A stretch of 64,000 nt of DNA from Paguma larvata (Eukaryota; Chordata; Mammalia; Carnivora; Viverridae), in the NCBI GenBank assembly GCA_030068075.1, contig CM057826.1, positions 66,437,312 to 66,501,311 on the forward strand, in the 5' to 3' direction. The position numbers and the translations under genes were made by a program. Positions 44,325 through 56,425 of the stretch are shown here, in pieces (position 1 is the first letter of the stretch; each line of letters begins with the position of its first letter). Below the pieces are notes generated by a model. That model was not told where the DNA came from. It did not search any database and saw only the letters and a list, made by a program, of their open reading frames with translations.

Positions 44325-44997
44325 AGCATGACCTTTTAAAGCTGTTTGCTCAGTGACCTTATGGACTCTCAGTCCAAACTTGGCTTCGGCTGAGGGCAGT
44401 TTAGCAGTTGCCCTGGAGCTGATGGGGTGGGACTGACCCCCAGTTTCCTCAGTCTTTACTAGCTCATGGCTTCTCAGCAGCTGAAATCCTGAACCTTTCT
44501 GTTTCTGTGGATGGCTTATTCTTGTATCTCTTTTTACTAAAAAACAATGTAGCAGCTTTCAAGAATTAAAAAAAAAAAAAAAAAAAAAACCTACTGGGAA
44601 AAACAAAACTCCAAAAATCCCAATACCCAAGTGCATAGAAAACAGTCTGTGAGTTCTGAGCCTATGTATTCCACATGTTTCGTAAATGGGTTCAAGTTTC
44701 CTGAGCCCTTTATCTTGTCCCATTAAAACTATTGTGCGGACACACCCATACACACACACGCTCCATCTTTTTTTTTTTTCTTTTAAGGTGTGCCCCCTAA
44801 TTCTCTTAGCTTCTTGGACACAAAAGCAAGCAGTACATGACATACGCTTTCTTCCAAGCCATTGTCCGTATTTGTATAACATTTCACAATGTCGCATCAT
44901 AGTGCGTATACAATTTTCTGCTCTTCTTCTTTTGGCATTTAGCATAAGACCAAACGCAGTATTTCCATGCTGCTGCATAGCCTTCATAATTCAGCAT
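44325..44997. other. Unique sequence with an A22-23 run
   Basis: An uninterrupted A run lies at about 44567-44589. No parent gene, SINE or L1 was recognised upstream of it. The 121- and 142-codon frames that cross 44559-45051 on opposite strands have no known domains. Confidence 0.4.
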
Positions 44998-45210
44998 AGG
45001 GAGTGTTGGTGTCTAACAGACCTGGAAACAGGTGCCACCTCTGTCATTTAGGAGTTGTATTACCCCGGATAATTAATTAACCTCTCTGGGAATCACTTTG
45101 TCTCTAAAATAAGGTTAACAATATCTGCCTCATGCTGTCAGGATTCATAAATGAGTTACAGGATGCAAAGTCTTGGTACTGGCCTATACTAAATGTCCAA
45201 TAAATTTTAG
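44998..45210 (+). mobile_element. MIR, sense
   Basis: 'gtctaacagacctggaaaca', 'gataattaattaacctctct' then 'gggaatcactttgtctctaa', 'aataaggttaacaatatctg' then 'cctcatgctgtcaggattca' and 'ctaaatgtccaataaatttt' give the MIR order. Confidence 0.88.
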
Positions 45211-45354
45211 CTAAAAATAACCTTCATAAAATATAAATGTTTATGTGGTATAGTATTCCAAGTGGAAAGTAGAAATTTTTTTTGAGATAGAACCACTCTA
45301 ACATATGATGAAATACTTACTGTGCACCCAAATCTCTTTAAATCCCAGTTTTCC

Positions 45355-45690
45355 ATTTTACAATATAAATGTATACCAAATCATTATGTTGTACACCTTA
45401 AATTTACACAATATTTTATGCCAAATATATCTTAAAATTTTTTAATGTTTATTTTTTATCTTATTTCTGAGGGAGAGAGAGAGACAGAGCATGAGCAGGG
45501 AAGGGGCGGAGAGAGAGGGAGACACAGAATACAAAGGTGGACCCAGGCTCCGAGCTGTCAGCACAGAGCCTAACACAGGACTCGAACTCACGAACCTTGA
45601 GATCATGACCTAAGCCGAAGGCAGATGTTAACTGACTGACCCACCCAGGCGCTCCTGTGCCAAATATATCTTAATAAAGTTGGGTGAAAA
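45355..45690 (+). mobile_element. Old L1 3' end, sense, split by a SINE
   Basis: 'tataccaaatcattatgttg' then 'tacaccttaaatttacacaa' and, after the SINE, 'caaatatatcttaataaagt' resemble a common L1M 3' terminus. The left limit is uncertain. Confidence 0.5.
45435..45657 (-). mobile_element. tRNA-Lys SINE, antisense
   Basis: Perfect 16-bp target duplication 'tgccaaatatatctta' at 45419-45434 and 45658-45673. Head ends 'acccacccaggcgctcc'. Confidence 0.97.
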
Positions 45691-46193
45691 ATTCTAATTT
45701 CGGCCACTTGAGTTTGATGCTTATCTACTGTTGAGTGCAGTGGTTTCTCTAATTAGGGTCCTAGCATGTGAGAATGTACTTCGGTTGATTCCCCCAGTGT
45801 CCTTTTCTTCCTTCATCCTGGAAACCCATCGCTCCTAATAAAAATATTCACCTGCTGGTGTTTATGTTTACATGGAAGATTTTCATGGGCTGATCCTTCG
45901 GTTTTTCATGTGATAGTCAATATTGCATGCAATATGAAGTAGAATTTCAGGATGTTTGCCTAACAGAGAAATAAGTGATTAAGCACCCAGTAAATGAATA
46001 GAAGTTTTGTGAAGATCAAATGTGTCTTAATGAGGAAGTTGTCAACCTCACAGGTTCTGTTTGAATCCTTGGAACCAAGGCAACAGGAGGAATAAATTCT
46101 GGTGATCACTGCAAACAGACAGAAGAGGCTTTGGCCAGAAAGTTCTTTTTTTATTTACCAAAGTAAATAAATAAATAGCACTGATTTACATTT
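45691..46193. other. Unique sequence
   Basis: Nothing recognised; a short AAATAAATAAATA run lies at about 46163-46176. Confidence 0.4.
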
Positions 46194-46208
46194 AAAAATT
46201 TCTTATTA

Positions 46209-46403
46209 AGGGGCACCTGCATGGCTCAGTCGGTTGAGCCTCCAGACTTCAGCTCAGGTCATGATCTTGTGGTTCATGAGTTCGAACTTGTGTCCAGCTC
46301 TGGGCTAATAGCTCAGAGCCTGCAGCCTGCTTCAGATTCTGTCTCCCTCTCTCTCTACCCCTCCCCCATTCGTTCTCTCTCTCTCAAAAATAAGTAAATA
46401 TTA
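46209..46403 (+). mobile_element. tRNA-Lys SINE, sense
   Basis: 'aggggcacctgcatggctca' to tail. Flanks 'aaaaatttcttatta' (ending 46208) and 'aaaaaattcttatta' (ending about 46418) are near-identical. Confidence 0.95.
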
Positions 46404-46418
46404 AAAAAATTCTTATTA

Positions 46419-47955
46419 TTAATATCTATAAATGTGGTTGGTCTTGGTAGTTATTAAACAATGAACAGTGAAATTTTACTAGGGTTGGGTTTTGTTCTGT
46501 TTTGTTTTGCTTTGAGGAGGGAGAGAGTATTATGATTGGACAAAGTGCTTAATTGCAATCTACAGAATCCACATTTGCAAATTTGAGCAGAAAAGGCCTT
46601 GATGCAAGGATATTAGACTGTTCACAGAATATCTGGTGGGACCAGAGAATCCAACAGTAAATCCGAACGTCCATGAGCAATGGTCAACCACTCCTTTTTT
46701 GGCAGAAACAGCACTGACACTTGGCATTTATGGTGCTCAGAAGTGGTTCCAGAAGCCCTGCCACTCCCATGCCTAAGATCTGATCCCTCTACCACCTGGA
46801 CTGCCCCCAAACCTAGGTGTATCTTTCCTCTGTGCTCTCTCCAGAGATTCTCCTAAGGATAGTCTGGTTAGCGAGAGCTTGGCCAAATGCCTCCCCCCTA
46901 CTTGAGGGAGTCCGAGATTGCAAGTTTTGGGCTTCCTCTTTGGAGAAGTGAGACATATAATGTGGGAAATTATCACAGCGTAAGAAGAGTGGTCAAACCC
47001 TTCAGGTAGCATAAGTGATGAATGCACATTACAAGGGTAATCATTTTGAGTGTTCTGTCTACAGCGATTGTGCATTTCTGTCCCTGAGGTGAAATTTCTT
47101 GCTACCAATTTCTCACCTCTCTGGAGATAGACTCCACTTTCCTCAGATGCCAAAAGTTTTCAAACCATTGCTGCCTCAAAGAAAACTTGACATTCTTGAA
47201 ACATGTAGCCCTGCTTTTTCCATTTCTTCCCTTACCAGCATACCCAGTGTTAGCACAGGGTGTTAAGATGATACGAACAAAACTGATATAAGTGTGAGTA
47301 TATGTGTGTGTATGAGTGTGTACTAAATACCATGGAGGAACTGGTGACCTCACCTCTGGTTTATAACAAAAGTGAAAAGAGTACACTGTTTCTTAGAACT
47401 TTGGTCGCATACAAGAGAAATAGGATGAATGATTAAGATAATTAGAAAATGCCTCGTAATGCAAAAAAAAATACATAATTTCACTATTATTAGGCATGCA
47501 ATCCTAAGACAGAATGCTAATTACTGACTCTAATTGGATATATAATGATTAAAATGGTCAGTGTTTCCAAATAATAACTGTAGAGTAGCTAGGTGGGAAG
47601 AAAATACCACACTGTTATTCAGTGGTATATTTAGAAACCTTATCAATCTTTGACATTCATAGCTAAAAATGGATTTAATAAGTTTTGTTAAATACTTGTA
47701 AGCCCAATAATTAGTGTATGAAGAGAATTAGTGAAGATATGGCAAGTTGATCACAAACCAGGTTTAAATAACTGACTTTAGTAATGACGAGTTTTTCACT
47801 GAATAATCTGCATGCATTGGAAAGTTTCTCTAATACTATTTTAATATATTTTACAATACCTTTTAAAATTATAAATATAATATGCTAATTGAAAGAAACT
47901 TGGAAATACAGATGAGCAAAGAAAGGAAGACAAATTTTATCATCCCTTGTGTATT
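46419..47955. other. Unique sequence, no supported gene
   Basis: 46620-47240 is more GC-rich and carries a 126-codon minus-strand frame (46773-47153) with no recognised domain. 47440-47800 is AT-rich and non-repetitive with homeodomain-type words. A short TG-rich run lies at 47291-47320. Confidence 0.4.
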
Positions 47956-47956
47956 A

Positions 47957-48292
47957 TTAGTCTTCTTGAGCTGCCATAACAAAATACCACAGATTGGGTG
48001 GCTTAAATAACAGAAATTTATTTTCGCGGGACTTCTGGAAGCCAGAAGTCCCTGGCAAACATGGACCTCTTCCTGATTGAGATGGCTGCCTTCTTCTCAC
48101 ATCGTCCTCACATAATGGAGAGATAAGAGGCTTTCTGTTGTCTCTTCTTATAAGGGCACAAATCCCATCATGACCTCATCTAGGCCCAGTAACCTCCTAA
48201 ACATCCCATTTCCAAATACCATCATATTGGAGGTTAGGGCTTCAACATATACATTTTGGGAGAACACAGACATTTAGCCCATAACATCACAA
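47957..48292 (-). mobile_element. ERVL-MaLR-type LTR, antisense
   Basis: 'gccataacaaaataccacag' then 'attgggtggcttaaataaca', 'gaaatttattttcgcgggac', 'cttcttataagggcacaaat', 'catcatattggaggttaggg' then 'cttcaacatatacattttgg' and 'acacagacatttagcccata' are the reversed LTR landmarks. It is closely comparable to 21530-21885. Confidence 0.85.
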
Positions 48293-48339
48293 TTCAGAAT
48301 ATGAACGCTGCTGAATTTCAATTCTGTTTTTTGCGTAAG

Positions 48340-49110
48340 AACAAAGACAAATATTATTAAAAAAATGAAAATCACTGATTTGTAGTACACTCTCCACTTT
48401 TCATTTAGTATATTCTGAGAATAACTTTCCTCTTAATTATGTAATTACATAATTAAATATGTAAAAATATTTTAAGTGTCTTTAAATATTGTTCTGCAGC
48501 ATTAGAGTTAATAATAGCACAGAATTCTACTGTATGTATGTACTCTAATAAGTAGTTTCCCAATTGACCTATTGATGGACATTTATATTTTTTATAATTT
48601 TTAAGTATTTTAAATAGTGCTATAAAGATATTCCTGTAATCATTTCTTTGTTCTATGACTATAATTCTGAGTAGGGGAACTTCTGGGGCAAAGGCTAAAC
48701 ATATTTTAAGGCTTTTGATACCATTGCCAAATTTCCCTTGAGAAAGTTTATGCCAAGTGTATATCCTGAAAGTGTATCATGAAGCCTGTTCTTGATGTCT
48801 TCACCATTAACCTATATTAATACAGGACGTCATCAATTTTAAATTTTTACCAAAGATATGCCATTGTTGTTTTAATTTAATTGTTATTATTCTATAGAAG
48901 TTTTCAATTAACCTTTACTCTTAGAGGTTCCGTCTGTCATTAGAAAGGTCTTTCCCAGTTCAAAATTACATAAGCTTTCATATTGCACTTTTAAAACCTT
49001 GTTGTGTGCATATACGTTTTAAATACATCTTGAGTTTATTTTAGGGATAAATATACTTTTTTCAGGTGATTACCAAGTTGTCCCAATGTTTTTTGAAATT
49101 GAGTACATTT
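48340..49110 (-). mobile_element. Old L1 (L1M-like) ORF2 C-terminal part, antisense
   Basis: 'ttcccaattgacctattgat' then 'ggacatttatatt', 'gaacttctggggcaaaggct', 'gataccattgccaaatttcc', 'ggtctttcccagttcaaaat', 'catcttgagtttattttagg' and 'gattaccaagttgtcccaat' follow the reversed L1 ORF2 3' order. High divergence. Confidence 0.75.
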
Positions 49111-49855
49111 ATGAATAAAATTTTATTTTCTGTACAAAGAAAAAATTCTAATTAGTAAAATAAAAAACTAAGCCTAGTTTTAAAGGGTTCTTATCTGTAA
49201 GTTAGTTCTCATGGGAAAGACTGTGAGGATCCTATTATTATAAAGGTCATATGGATTGACTTTGGCCAGCTGTTGATGTTATTTTTAAAACATTCTGTGA
49301 ACATGACCTATGATAACTCCTTGAATATCAATCCTGAAAATTAAATATCTACATATACAATCTACCTCCAACATGAAAGGTTTACATAATATTCTCTATA
49401 TGGATGCCTCATTCTAATCTTGAAATCAACAACACTTACAACAACACACATAATTAATTTTGATGTGTCAGATTAATCCTTGCTGTTTCTTGACATCTCC
49501 AACAAGGATATTGATTCCTATCATGATATTTTGAACACAAATATCCAATAAAACCTGGAAGTGCATTTGTCAATTCACTTAGAACTTTAAACTACCACTA
49601 GATGGAGTCATTAAGTTTGACCAAACTGGATCTAATATAATGTAGTGATCTTAAGGTGACAGATCTGTAGTGTTTTAGTCAGCACTCCTATGCACCTAAT
49701 TTTTTTTTCCCATACAGGTAATTAGCTCATCTTTAGATAACCATGACTTTAGCTGAATTGTAATGAATGTCAAATTTATTTAGTAAAACTTCATGCTAAT
49801 AAATATTATAAATTGGCCTTAAAACTTTCTTCTCAAGATGAGCATACAAAAATCA
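49111..49855. other. Unique AT-rich sequence
   Basis: Nothing recognised. Confidence 0.4.
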
Positions 49856-49859
49856 ATAA

Positions 49860-51285
49860 TATTACTATATATACACTCACAATAACTGTTTGGAAAACAT
49901 AATACAGATATTATCCCATTCACAATAAATAAAAAAGGTATAAAGTACTTAGGAATAACTCTAACAAAAGATACACAAGGCCTTTGTCTAGAAAATTGTC
50001 AAACATTATTCAACAGCAATAAAAAGCACTGAAAAAAATGAAGAGATATACAATGTTCATGGATGGAAAGACTAAATAATATGCAAATGTTAGTTTCTCC
50101 AGATTAGTCTGCATATTAACTACAATTCCAATGAAAATATCAATCCAATTGCTTGTGTAAGTTAACAAGTGGATATTATACCCATGTACAATAATCCATA
50201 TGTAACTCATGTATTATAACACATGATTTAAAATAGAATTTTATGAAGAAGAAGAACAATGCAAAGGTAAGGGATAACTTGCCTTACTTGACCAATTAAA
50301 TGAAGTAGAAATCCAAGAAAAACATCCATGGTGGCATCCCAAAAATCAAAGAGTTGGTTATTCATGTGAGAAAACACTAAAATTTAAATAAAATTAAATA
50401 TTTATCTCACGTGAGCCAAAAGTAAGTTTTAGGATAACTAAGGACCTAGGTATCTTCAACCGTACCTTTAAAACTGTAAGAAGAAAACGTAGTGTGTGTA
50501 TGTGTGTGTGTGTGTGTATGTGTGTGTATTTTATCTCACGATAGGGAAGAATTTCTCAAATAAGACACGAAAGCACACAAAAAAATTGATAAATTTTCCC
50601 ATATTAATGTTTATGTTTCAAAATGTCACAAGGAGAAAAGACAATCCTTGGACTAAGATCTTTGCAATACATATACAAATACATATTTGTATTTACCTGT
50701 ATTTACATATACCTGTACTTCTTACAGGTAAATTTTTTTAAATAAATAATCTAATATAAAAATAGATAATCCCTCTACAGTACAAGAAACCTAAATGGCC
50801 AATAAGCATAGGAAAAGATGTTTAAGTTCACTATTAGTAAAGGAATGCTGCTTAAGACTACAGAAAGTCACCTGTTGCACTAATGAAAATTTAAAAATCT
50901 GCTAACTCTAAATTTTGTGATAATGGGTAGAAACTGGAACTCCTGTACACCACTGGTAAAATGTAACTTATCATCATTCTCCAGGGCAGCTATCAATATT
51001 AAGTAAGATTCAAAATGCTCATATTCTACAACACAGCAATTCCACTTCTAGGTATAATATAGAGGCAACAATTTGTAACAGCAAAGATTTGGAAACAATC
51101 TAAATGTTATAGTTTAGTGGGTAAGTAAGTTTGGTTTCTATAGTTTTGATTAATTTATATAAAGTTTAAAAAACATGACAGACAAGTTGTTTATGGATAT
51201 TTATCAAATTATAAAGAAATTTCTGGAAATAAGTATCAAGTTCATGATCATGTTACTTCTGGAAAGAAAGACACAGGAAACTTCA
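49860..51285 (+). mobile_element. Old L1 (L1M-like) ORF2 relic, sense
   Basis: Translation gives KYLGITLTKDTQGLCLENCQ (about 49940-50000), then 'gttcatggatggaaagacta', later KIKELVIH-type text, 'ccaataagcataggaaaaga', 'ggaactcctgtacaccactg' then 'gtaaaatgtaacttatcatc', and 'caattccacttctaggtata'. These are ordered fragments from the RT thumb to the C-terminus. Stops are frequent. Confidence 0.8.
50490..50530. repeat. (TG)n microsatellite
   Basis: 'gtgtgtgtatgtgtgtgtgt' with two TATG interruptions, inside the L1 relic. Confidence 0.92.
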
Positions 51286-51588
51286 GCTGTTTGACTTCTT
51301 TTATAAAATAATAAATCTAAAACAAAAGGAAATGTTGGTAAAGTTAAGTAGCAAGTATATGGGTATTCATTATATATTTAAAATATATCATAACTTGAAA
51401 AAAACTTTTTACTCCAACAATCAAATTTTGCTTTTAAAGAAATAAAAGCATTCTGATGTGTCAGTTCATCTATTCCTTTTGATCTTACAGTTTTATAGTC
51501 ATTTTTGCATTATTATCTTATTTTTGTGTTTAGGAAGCAATATCAATAAAAAATAGCAAAGTGGGTTCTATTTATTGTTTGTTTTGAA
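51286..51588. other. Unique sequence
   Basis: Nothing recognised. Confidence 0.4.
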
Positions 51589-51589
51589 A

Positions 51590-51692
51590 ATGTTTGTTTT
51601 ATTAAATAATCTCTATGCCCAGCACGGGACACAACTCATGACTCAAGATCAAAAGTCACATGCTCTACTGCCTGAGCCAGCCAGGTGCCCCT
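51590..51692 (-). mobile_element. Older carnivore tRNA-derived SINE fragment, antisense
   Basis: Plus strand ends 'ctgagccagccaggtgcccc', and the body 'tctctatgcccagcacggga' with 'gatcaaaagtcacatgctct' matches the shorter, older carnivore SINE type without the CT-rich body. Confidence 0.8.
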
Positions 51693-54058
51693 TTTTTGTC
51701 TTTTAAAATGATTACTCTGGCACTTTCTCACAAAAATTAGAATTTTCATGTTAGTGTTTTTTTTTTTTTTTTGAGAAGCAGTGGTATTACTTTCTATTTC
51801 TAGAGTCATGTACCATTAAAATCATGTTACCAGAGCCCTATAATATCATTAGTAGATTTTTTAAAAGTATATTTTCTGTTCTGTTTGGCTATCAGAACCA
51901 CTCATCTTTGCAACTCCCCTAGGCCAGCTAAGAAAATGAAATTATGTTCATACCCTTTGTGCAAGAAAAATACAATTCTGCTGACCAGATTCCTCGATCT
52001 CATGCTTTTTTCTCTTTCATATCCACTACATGCCATTTTTTATGTAATAAATTTCAGCCTCCAACTTACAAATAATCATATTAAATTATACACTGTGTAA
52101 ACAGGAAAAAAATCTTAGCCATAGCTCTCCAGGAACCTGGAGAATGGCCAAAGCTACTTCTCCCTAGCTGTTATAAGTCTCCACCAAACAAAATTAATTT
52201 GAAGATAGTTTTCCACTTTCGGTTTCCCATAAATTGTACCCCAGTTACCTGAAGTAATGGGAGGAAAATTTTAGTGATTCATTTATATTTTATGACAAAC
52301 TAGACTGACATTTTTATCCCTCCCTACATATCTTCACCCTACATCAACTATCCACTGTGTCATTGTTCTTTAACACCATGCAATTCAAATGCTTTTTTTA
52401 AATCTGATCTGGGGAAAATTTCAAAATATAAATGCCAACTTTGTTCCCCATCTTTGAAGTTTGCAAGAAAAGGGGGAAATATGAAAATCAGTAAGGGAGA
52501 AAGTGCTTGTGTGAAAGAAGTAACACTTGCCTTTCCTTTATAAACATTGCTTTTAGGGAATATTCACCTCCTGGAGTATTACATGCATGTCAATCGTTCA
52601 ACTGTGGCTGAGGTTTGCAAGAATAGGAGATGGATGTTCCAACTTCTGGTTTACACGGTATGCTAAATAAGGATCAACTCTGGGTCATATTTTCCAGTTG
52701 GATATATTTTAAGAGTTGCCCATGGAATTGATTATTTATAATCTTTTTCTGATTATTGTAGAAAATTTGGAAAACATAGGTTATAATGTTTTCACTTAGG
52801 CTTGCATTCTAAACGTTGAGTAAAAGTTTAAAAGGTTTAAAGTTTTCAGATTTGAATATAGACCCAAATGGAAATAAAATTTTAATAAAATGAATAAATA
52901 CGCTCCCATCACGTTTTACTGGAATGGTTTTAAAGGAATGTACTTGAAAATACTTCTCAAAAATAACGTTCTATTATGTTCAGAAGTATTAAATAGTCTC
53001 AGTTCAGCAATCATTTATTGAGAATTCACTGAGAGCCAAATTGTTCCTGCTCTTCCTGTCCCCTCTAGTTCTTTTCGTCACAGGACTGAGGAAAATAATT
53101 AGCCCCCTCTAGAGTCATAAACAAAAATCAGTTAGGGAGCAATATATTAAGTTCCATTTGGTTCTGTTTCCCTAGCTCCATTAGAATCATTATTTGTCTT
53201 GCACACTAATCCAGTGATAGGTTGTGGGGTACATTTCAGTGTTTGCGCAAATGCTGATTTGTTTCATTTCCAATTCCTGGAACAGTACAGGCAGTTCTCA
53301 TTTATGTACACAGTGTGTTTCTCGAAACCACACCATATAGGGACCTGTGGTAACACAGATCATTCCCCCTTAAGACTAGTGTCATGAGGGCCATAGTCCT
53401 AAATAAGGGACACAAAAACAAATAAACTGTAGCTATTTTCAGCTAACTAACTGTAAAAGCAAAGATTCAACAATGAGATACATCTGTAACAATTTAAACA
53501 GTAAAAACCATATTTCACATCTTCTAAAATGAACATGGGACTTCCATATACTTTGAGTACACAGTAGGCAATGTACCTGTAGCACATTAAAAAATAAATT
53601 TCAGCTATCATATATTGACCACAAATGAATTTAATAAATTCAATCAGCATTAATTTTCTCTTCCTTTCTAGAATTTCAAAAGGGAGGAAAACTTGTTTTG
53701 ATAGGCCTAAATCTTAAAAAATAATTTTTTAAGTAAACAAGGAATCTACAAAATGTCTCCAATTTTTTTCTTTATAAATATCTATATATAGTTATTGAAA
53801 AATGCCTCCACAGAGTAGAAAGGAGAATTTAGTGAGTGATTTTAAAGATGATTATAAGAAAATAGACAATAATGACAATGGTAGGGATCTCTTATGAAAA
53901 TATATCATTTCCCTTTAATACCTCCCAGTGCCTCAACTTATTCAAAGCTGCCTTTGTGTCTGTTCTGAAGCCACCACATTGCTGCAAATGTCTCATATCA
54001 TCTCCTTTTTTGATCTATTGGCACTGCCAAAGCAGATTTCAGACTTGGATAAAGACAG
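51693..54058. other. Unique sequence, no supported gene
   Basis: No gene or secure repeat family over 2.3 kb. A T run lies at 51757-51772. 'acaggcagttctcatttatg' at 53288 might be a DNA-transposon scrap. Confidence 0.4.
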
Positions 54059-54059
54059 G

Positions 54060-54540
54060 ACATGGTAGATTAAAAATGTCTTCAAATTCTTTGCTACTCT
54101 TTCCATAGACTCTTCTCCCTCGCCTTGAATTTCAGTGGCCTTAGTGACTTACTAGATCAATGTGGCAAAGGTAGCATTCTGATGCTTGTGAGACTAGGAC
54201 ATAAGAAGTCTTTCAGCTTTCTCTTAGGCCCCTTAGAGGACTCCTTTTTGTTAGTCAGCTTCTGTGCTGTGAAGAAGCCCGAGAAACTCTGTGGAGAGGT
54301 CCACATGGAGAGGAACAGAGGTCCCCAGCTGACAGCTAAGCTCCCAGTCTCCACAGTGTGCTATCTTGCAAGAATGAACTACCTTCAGCCATACCATCTG
54401 ATACCATGTGGAACAGAGAAGAGCAGTCCCTGCTAAGTCTTACCCAAATTGCACATTTATGAGCAATTAACAGAATAGAAGTAAATGATTGTTGTGGGTT
54501 GAAGCTAACAAATTTTAGGGTGGTTTGTTACGCAGCAATA
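54060..54540 (+). mobile_element. LTR-type ancient repeat (ERVL/MaLR-like), sense
   Basis: 'tcagtggccttagtgactta', 'aggacataagaagtctttca' then 'gctttctcttaggccccttag', 'gaagaagcccgagaaactct', 'cttacccaaattgcacattt' then 'atgagcaattaacag' and 'ttttagggtggtttgttacg' then 'cagcaataactgg' fit a frequent mammalian LTR-like repeat in order. The 103-codon frame at 54125-54436 is inside it and is not a gene. Confidence 0.65.
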
Positions 54541-56233
54541 ACTGGAAGGAAGAGAAAGAAGAAACCTTTATTGTTTCAACCCTGGGTAAACAGGAGGATA
54601 ATACTATTTCTAGAAGAGAAGTCAATGGAAAACAGTGACGGTAGAACATTTGATTGGAATAGTATGGAAAACTTGGCTGTATGAAGGGTATTTTTGAGAA
54701 TATAGTTAGGGTTTAGTATTGTTTACTTTATTATCCGTAGTAGCATATCAACCTCTGTAAAGTCCGATTAAATCTAATGTGAATTGCAAGTTTATTTAAA
54801 AGTATACATGATGGGAAGGGGAAGCTTTTCAGAAACTAATACTGAATCATTAATTAATTTGAATGAATAGTGTATTATTGCCTTTTATAAGATATGAATT
54901 ATACAAATAATGAATTCGATCAATATTGGTCTCAGACTCTTCTGAAGAAGCAAATTATCTTAAATTTCATGAAATGCCAACACTCAAACTTCTTTAACTA
55001 TCTCTTTGTCTCTTACAGGTTTAAGGGGGGCTTTCAGATTTTGTACGCCTAATTAATTAATGTTCTGCAGATGATATATTGATTTATTATCTATAAATAA
55101 GTGATATATCTAAAAATTTTTGTCTGAAATTATGCCTGTAGGTGGTTGCACTTAAGTGCTCTACTTGGTCATGCACTGTAACCATTTGAAGATTTAGGCC
55201 TCTTTTTTCTCTAAAAGTAGGTAATCATTTAAATAATTTATCACTTTAGTCGATAACTTTAGAGATAAACTATTGCTGGAATAATACGAAACTAAACAGT
55301 TGGGTAGAACTACAACTTTCACTTTTGCTTATAGCTCAATAAGGTCAAATAATTTCCAAGAAGTAACCTTCATCAACCCACTCAGTGTGGGAGATTTGCA
55401 TTCTGCACTCTATCTACTTTGTTAGAGAGGATTATGGCAACTATTTAAAAAAAAAGACTTCAGTAAATAGACTATAAAGTTGAAATTGGAGTTATTTCTA
55501 TTTAATCTTTTCACATGTCAGGAAGTTCTACAGATATAACTCACAGCATCATTCTAGTGAACTAAGAGTCAATGTATTTTTACAGCACTTAACTTTATGT
55601 GGAATGGCTTTCACCTTTTCCAGAATAGGTCGAAATAAGAAAAAATATTGGAATCCCTTTCATCTCCTATCTCATCAACTGTAAATATTTTTTATATGCA
55701 CACTGCCTGGTACATCTTAGAAAGAAAGGAGAAATACAGGAAAGGAGGCAGAGAGGGCTCCCTTAAAAACTTGCTTATGTAGTACCTTAAGATTTAACCT
55801 GAGACATTTGTGCTAAGTCTTTGTGATTTACAAAATACAAATAGACACTTGTAGCTGTAGGATAATATGTCATAGATTGGGCAGGTATAATTTCAACAGG
55901 GGAAACCTGGTTTGAAATACTAAGGAGGTCTCTTCCCTCATTACCATTAATGCCGTGTGGGTCTGTCTCTTAGGTCTCATGGCATGACTTTTATTAGGGC
56001 TATGTCCTCATAACCAATTGATGCTGCAGATATGACAGAAAAAGGAATACAATTTTCCATTCTTCTAGGTGACTAACAGACCACTGAGTAGAGCTGGGCT
56101 TTCACTCATAAAGCTTTAAAGGGCTTGCATTATATATACATAAACTGAGTCTATTCTCTGTACTGTATAATATCAGATCAGTTGATACCAGGAGTAGTTA
56201 TAACAAGGATCATGATGACTACCAGTTAGTGAG
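54541..56233. other. Unique AT-rich sequence, no supported gene
   Basis: Nothing recognised. Homeodomain-type words are frequent (TTAATTAATT at 54850-54860, CTAATTAATTAATG at 55050-55063). Confidence 0.4.
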
Positions 56234-56234
56234 T

Positions 56235-56425
56235 GACCATAAGTACCAGGGTACCAGGCACTTTGTTGAGCTTTTGTTTTTTAATTGTACTCAATTTATT
56301 ACAACAGGCCTACATGCTAGCATTGTTATGGCTATTCTGAAGATAGGGAAGTAGACAGAGGTTAAATAACTTTGTAAGAAGTGGATCCAGGGTCTCAACT
56401 CGAGACCTTTAATCTCCAAAATTCC
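56235..56425 (-). mobile_element. MIR, antisense
   Basis: 'gtaccaggcactttgttgag', 'gattatt'-less core, 'gaagatagggaagtagacag' then 'aggttaaataactttgtaag' and 'gatccagggtctcaactcga' follow the reversed MIR order. Confidence 0.75.

Noticed and set aside
46773..47153. 126-codon minus-strand frame in a locally GC-richer segment
   Set aside because: No domain or family resemblance; higher GC reduces stop codons by chance. No supporting splice or start context.
54125..54436. 103-codon plus-strand frame as a gene
   Set aside because: It lies wholly within an LTR-type ancient repeat.
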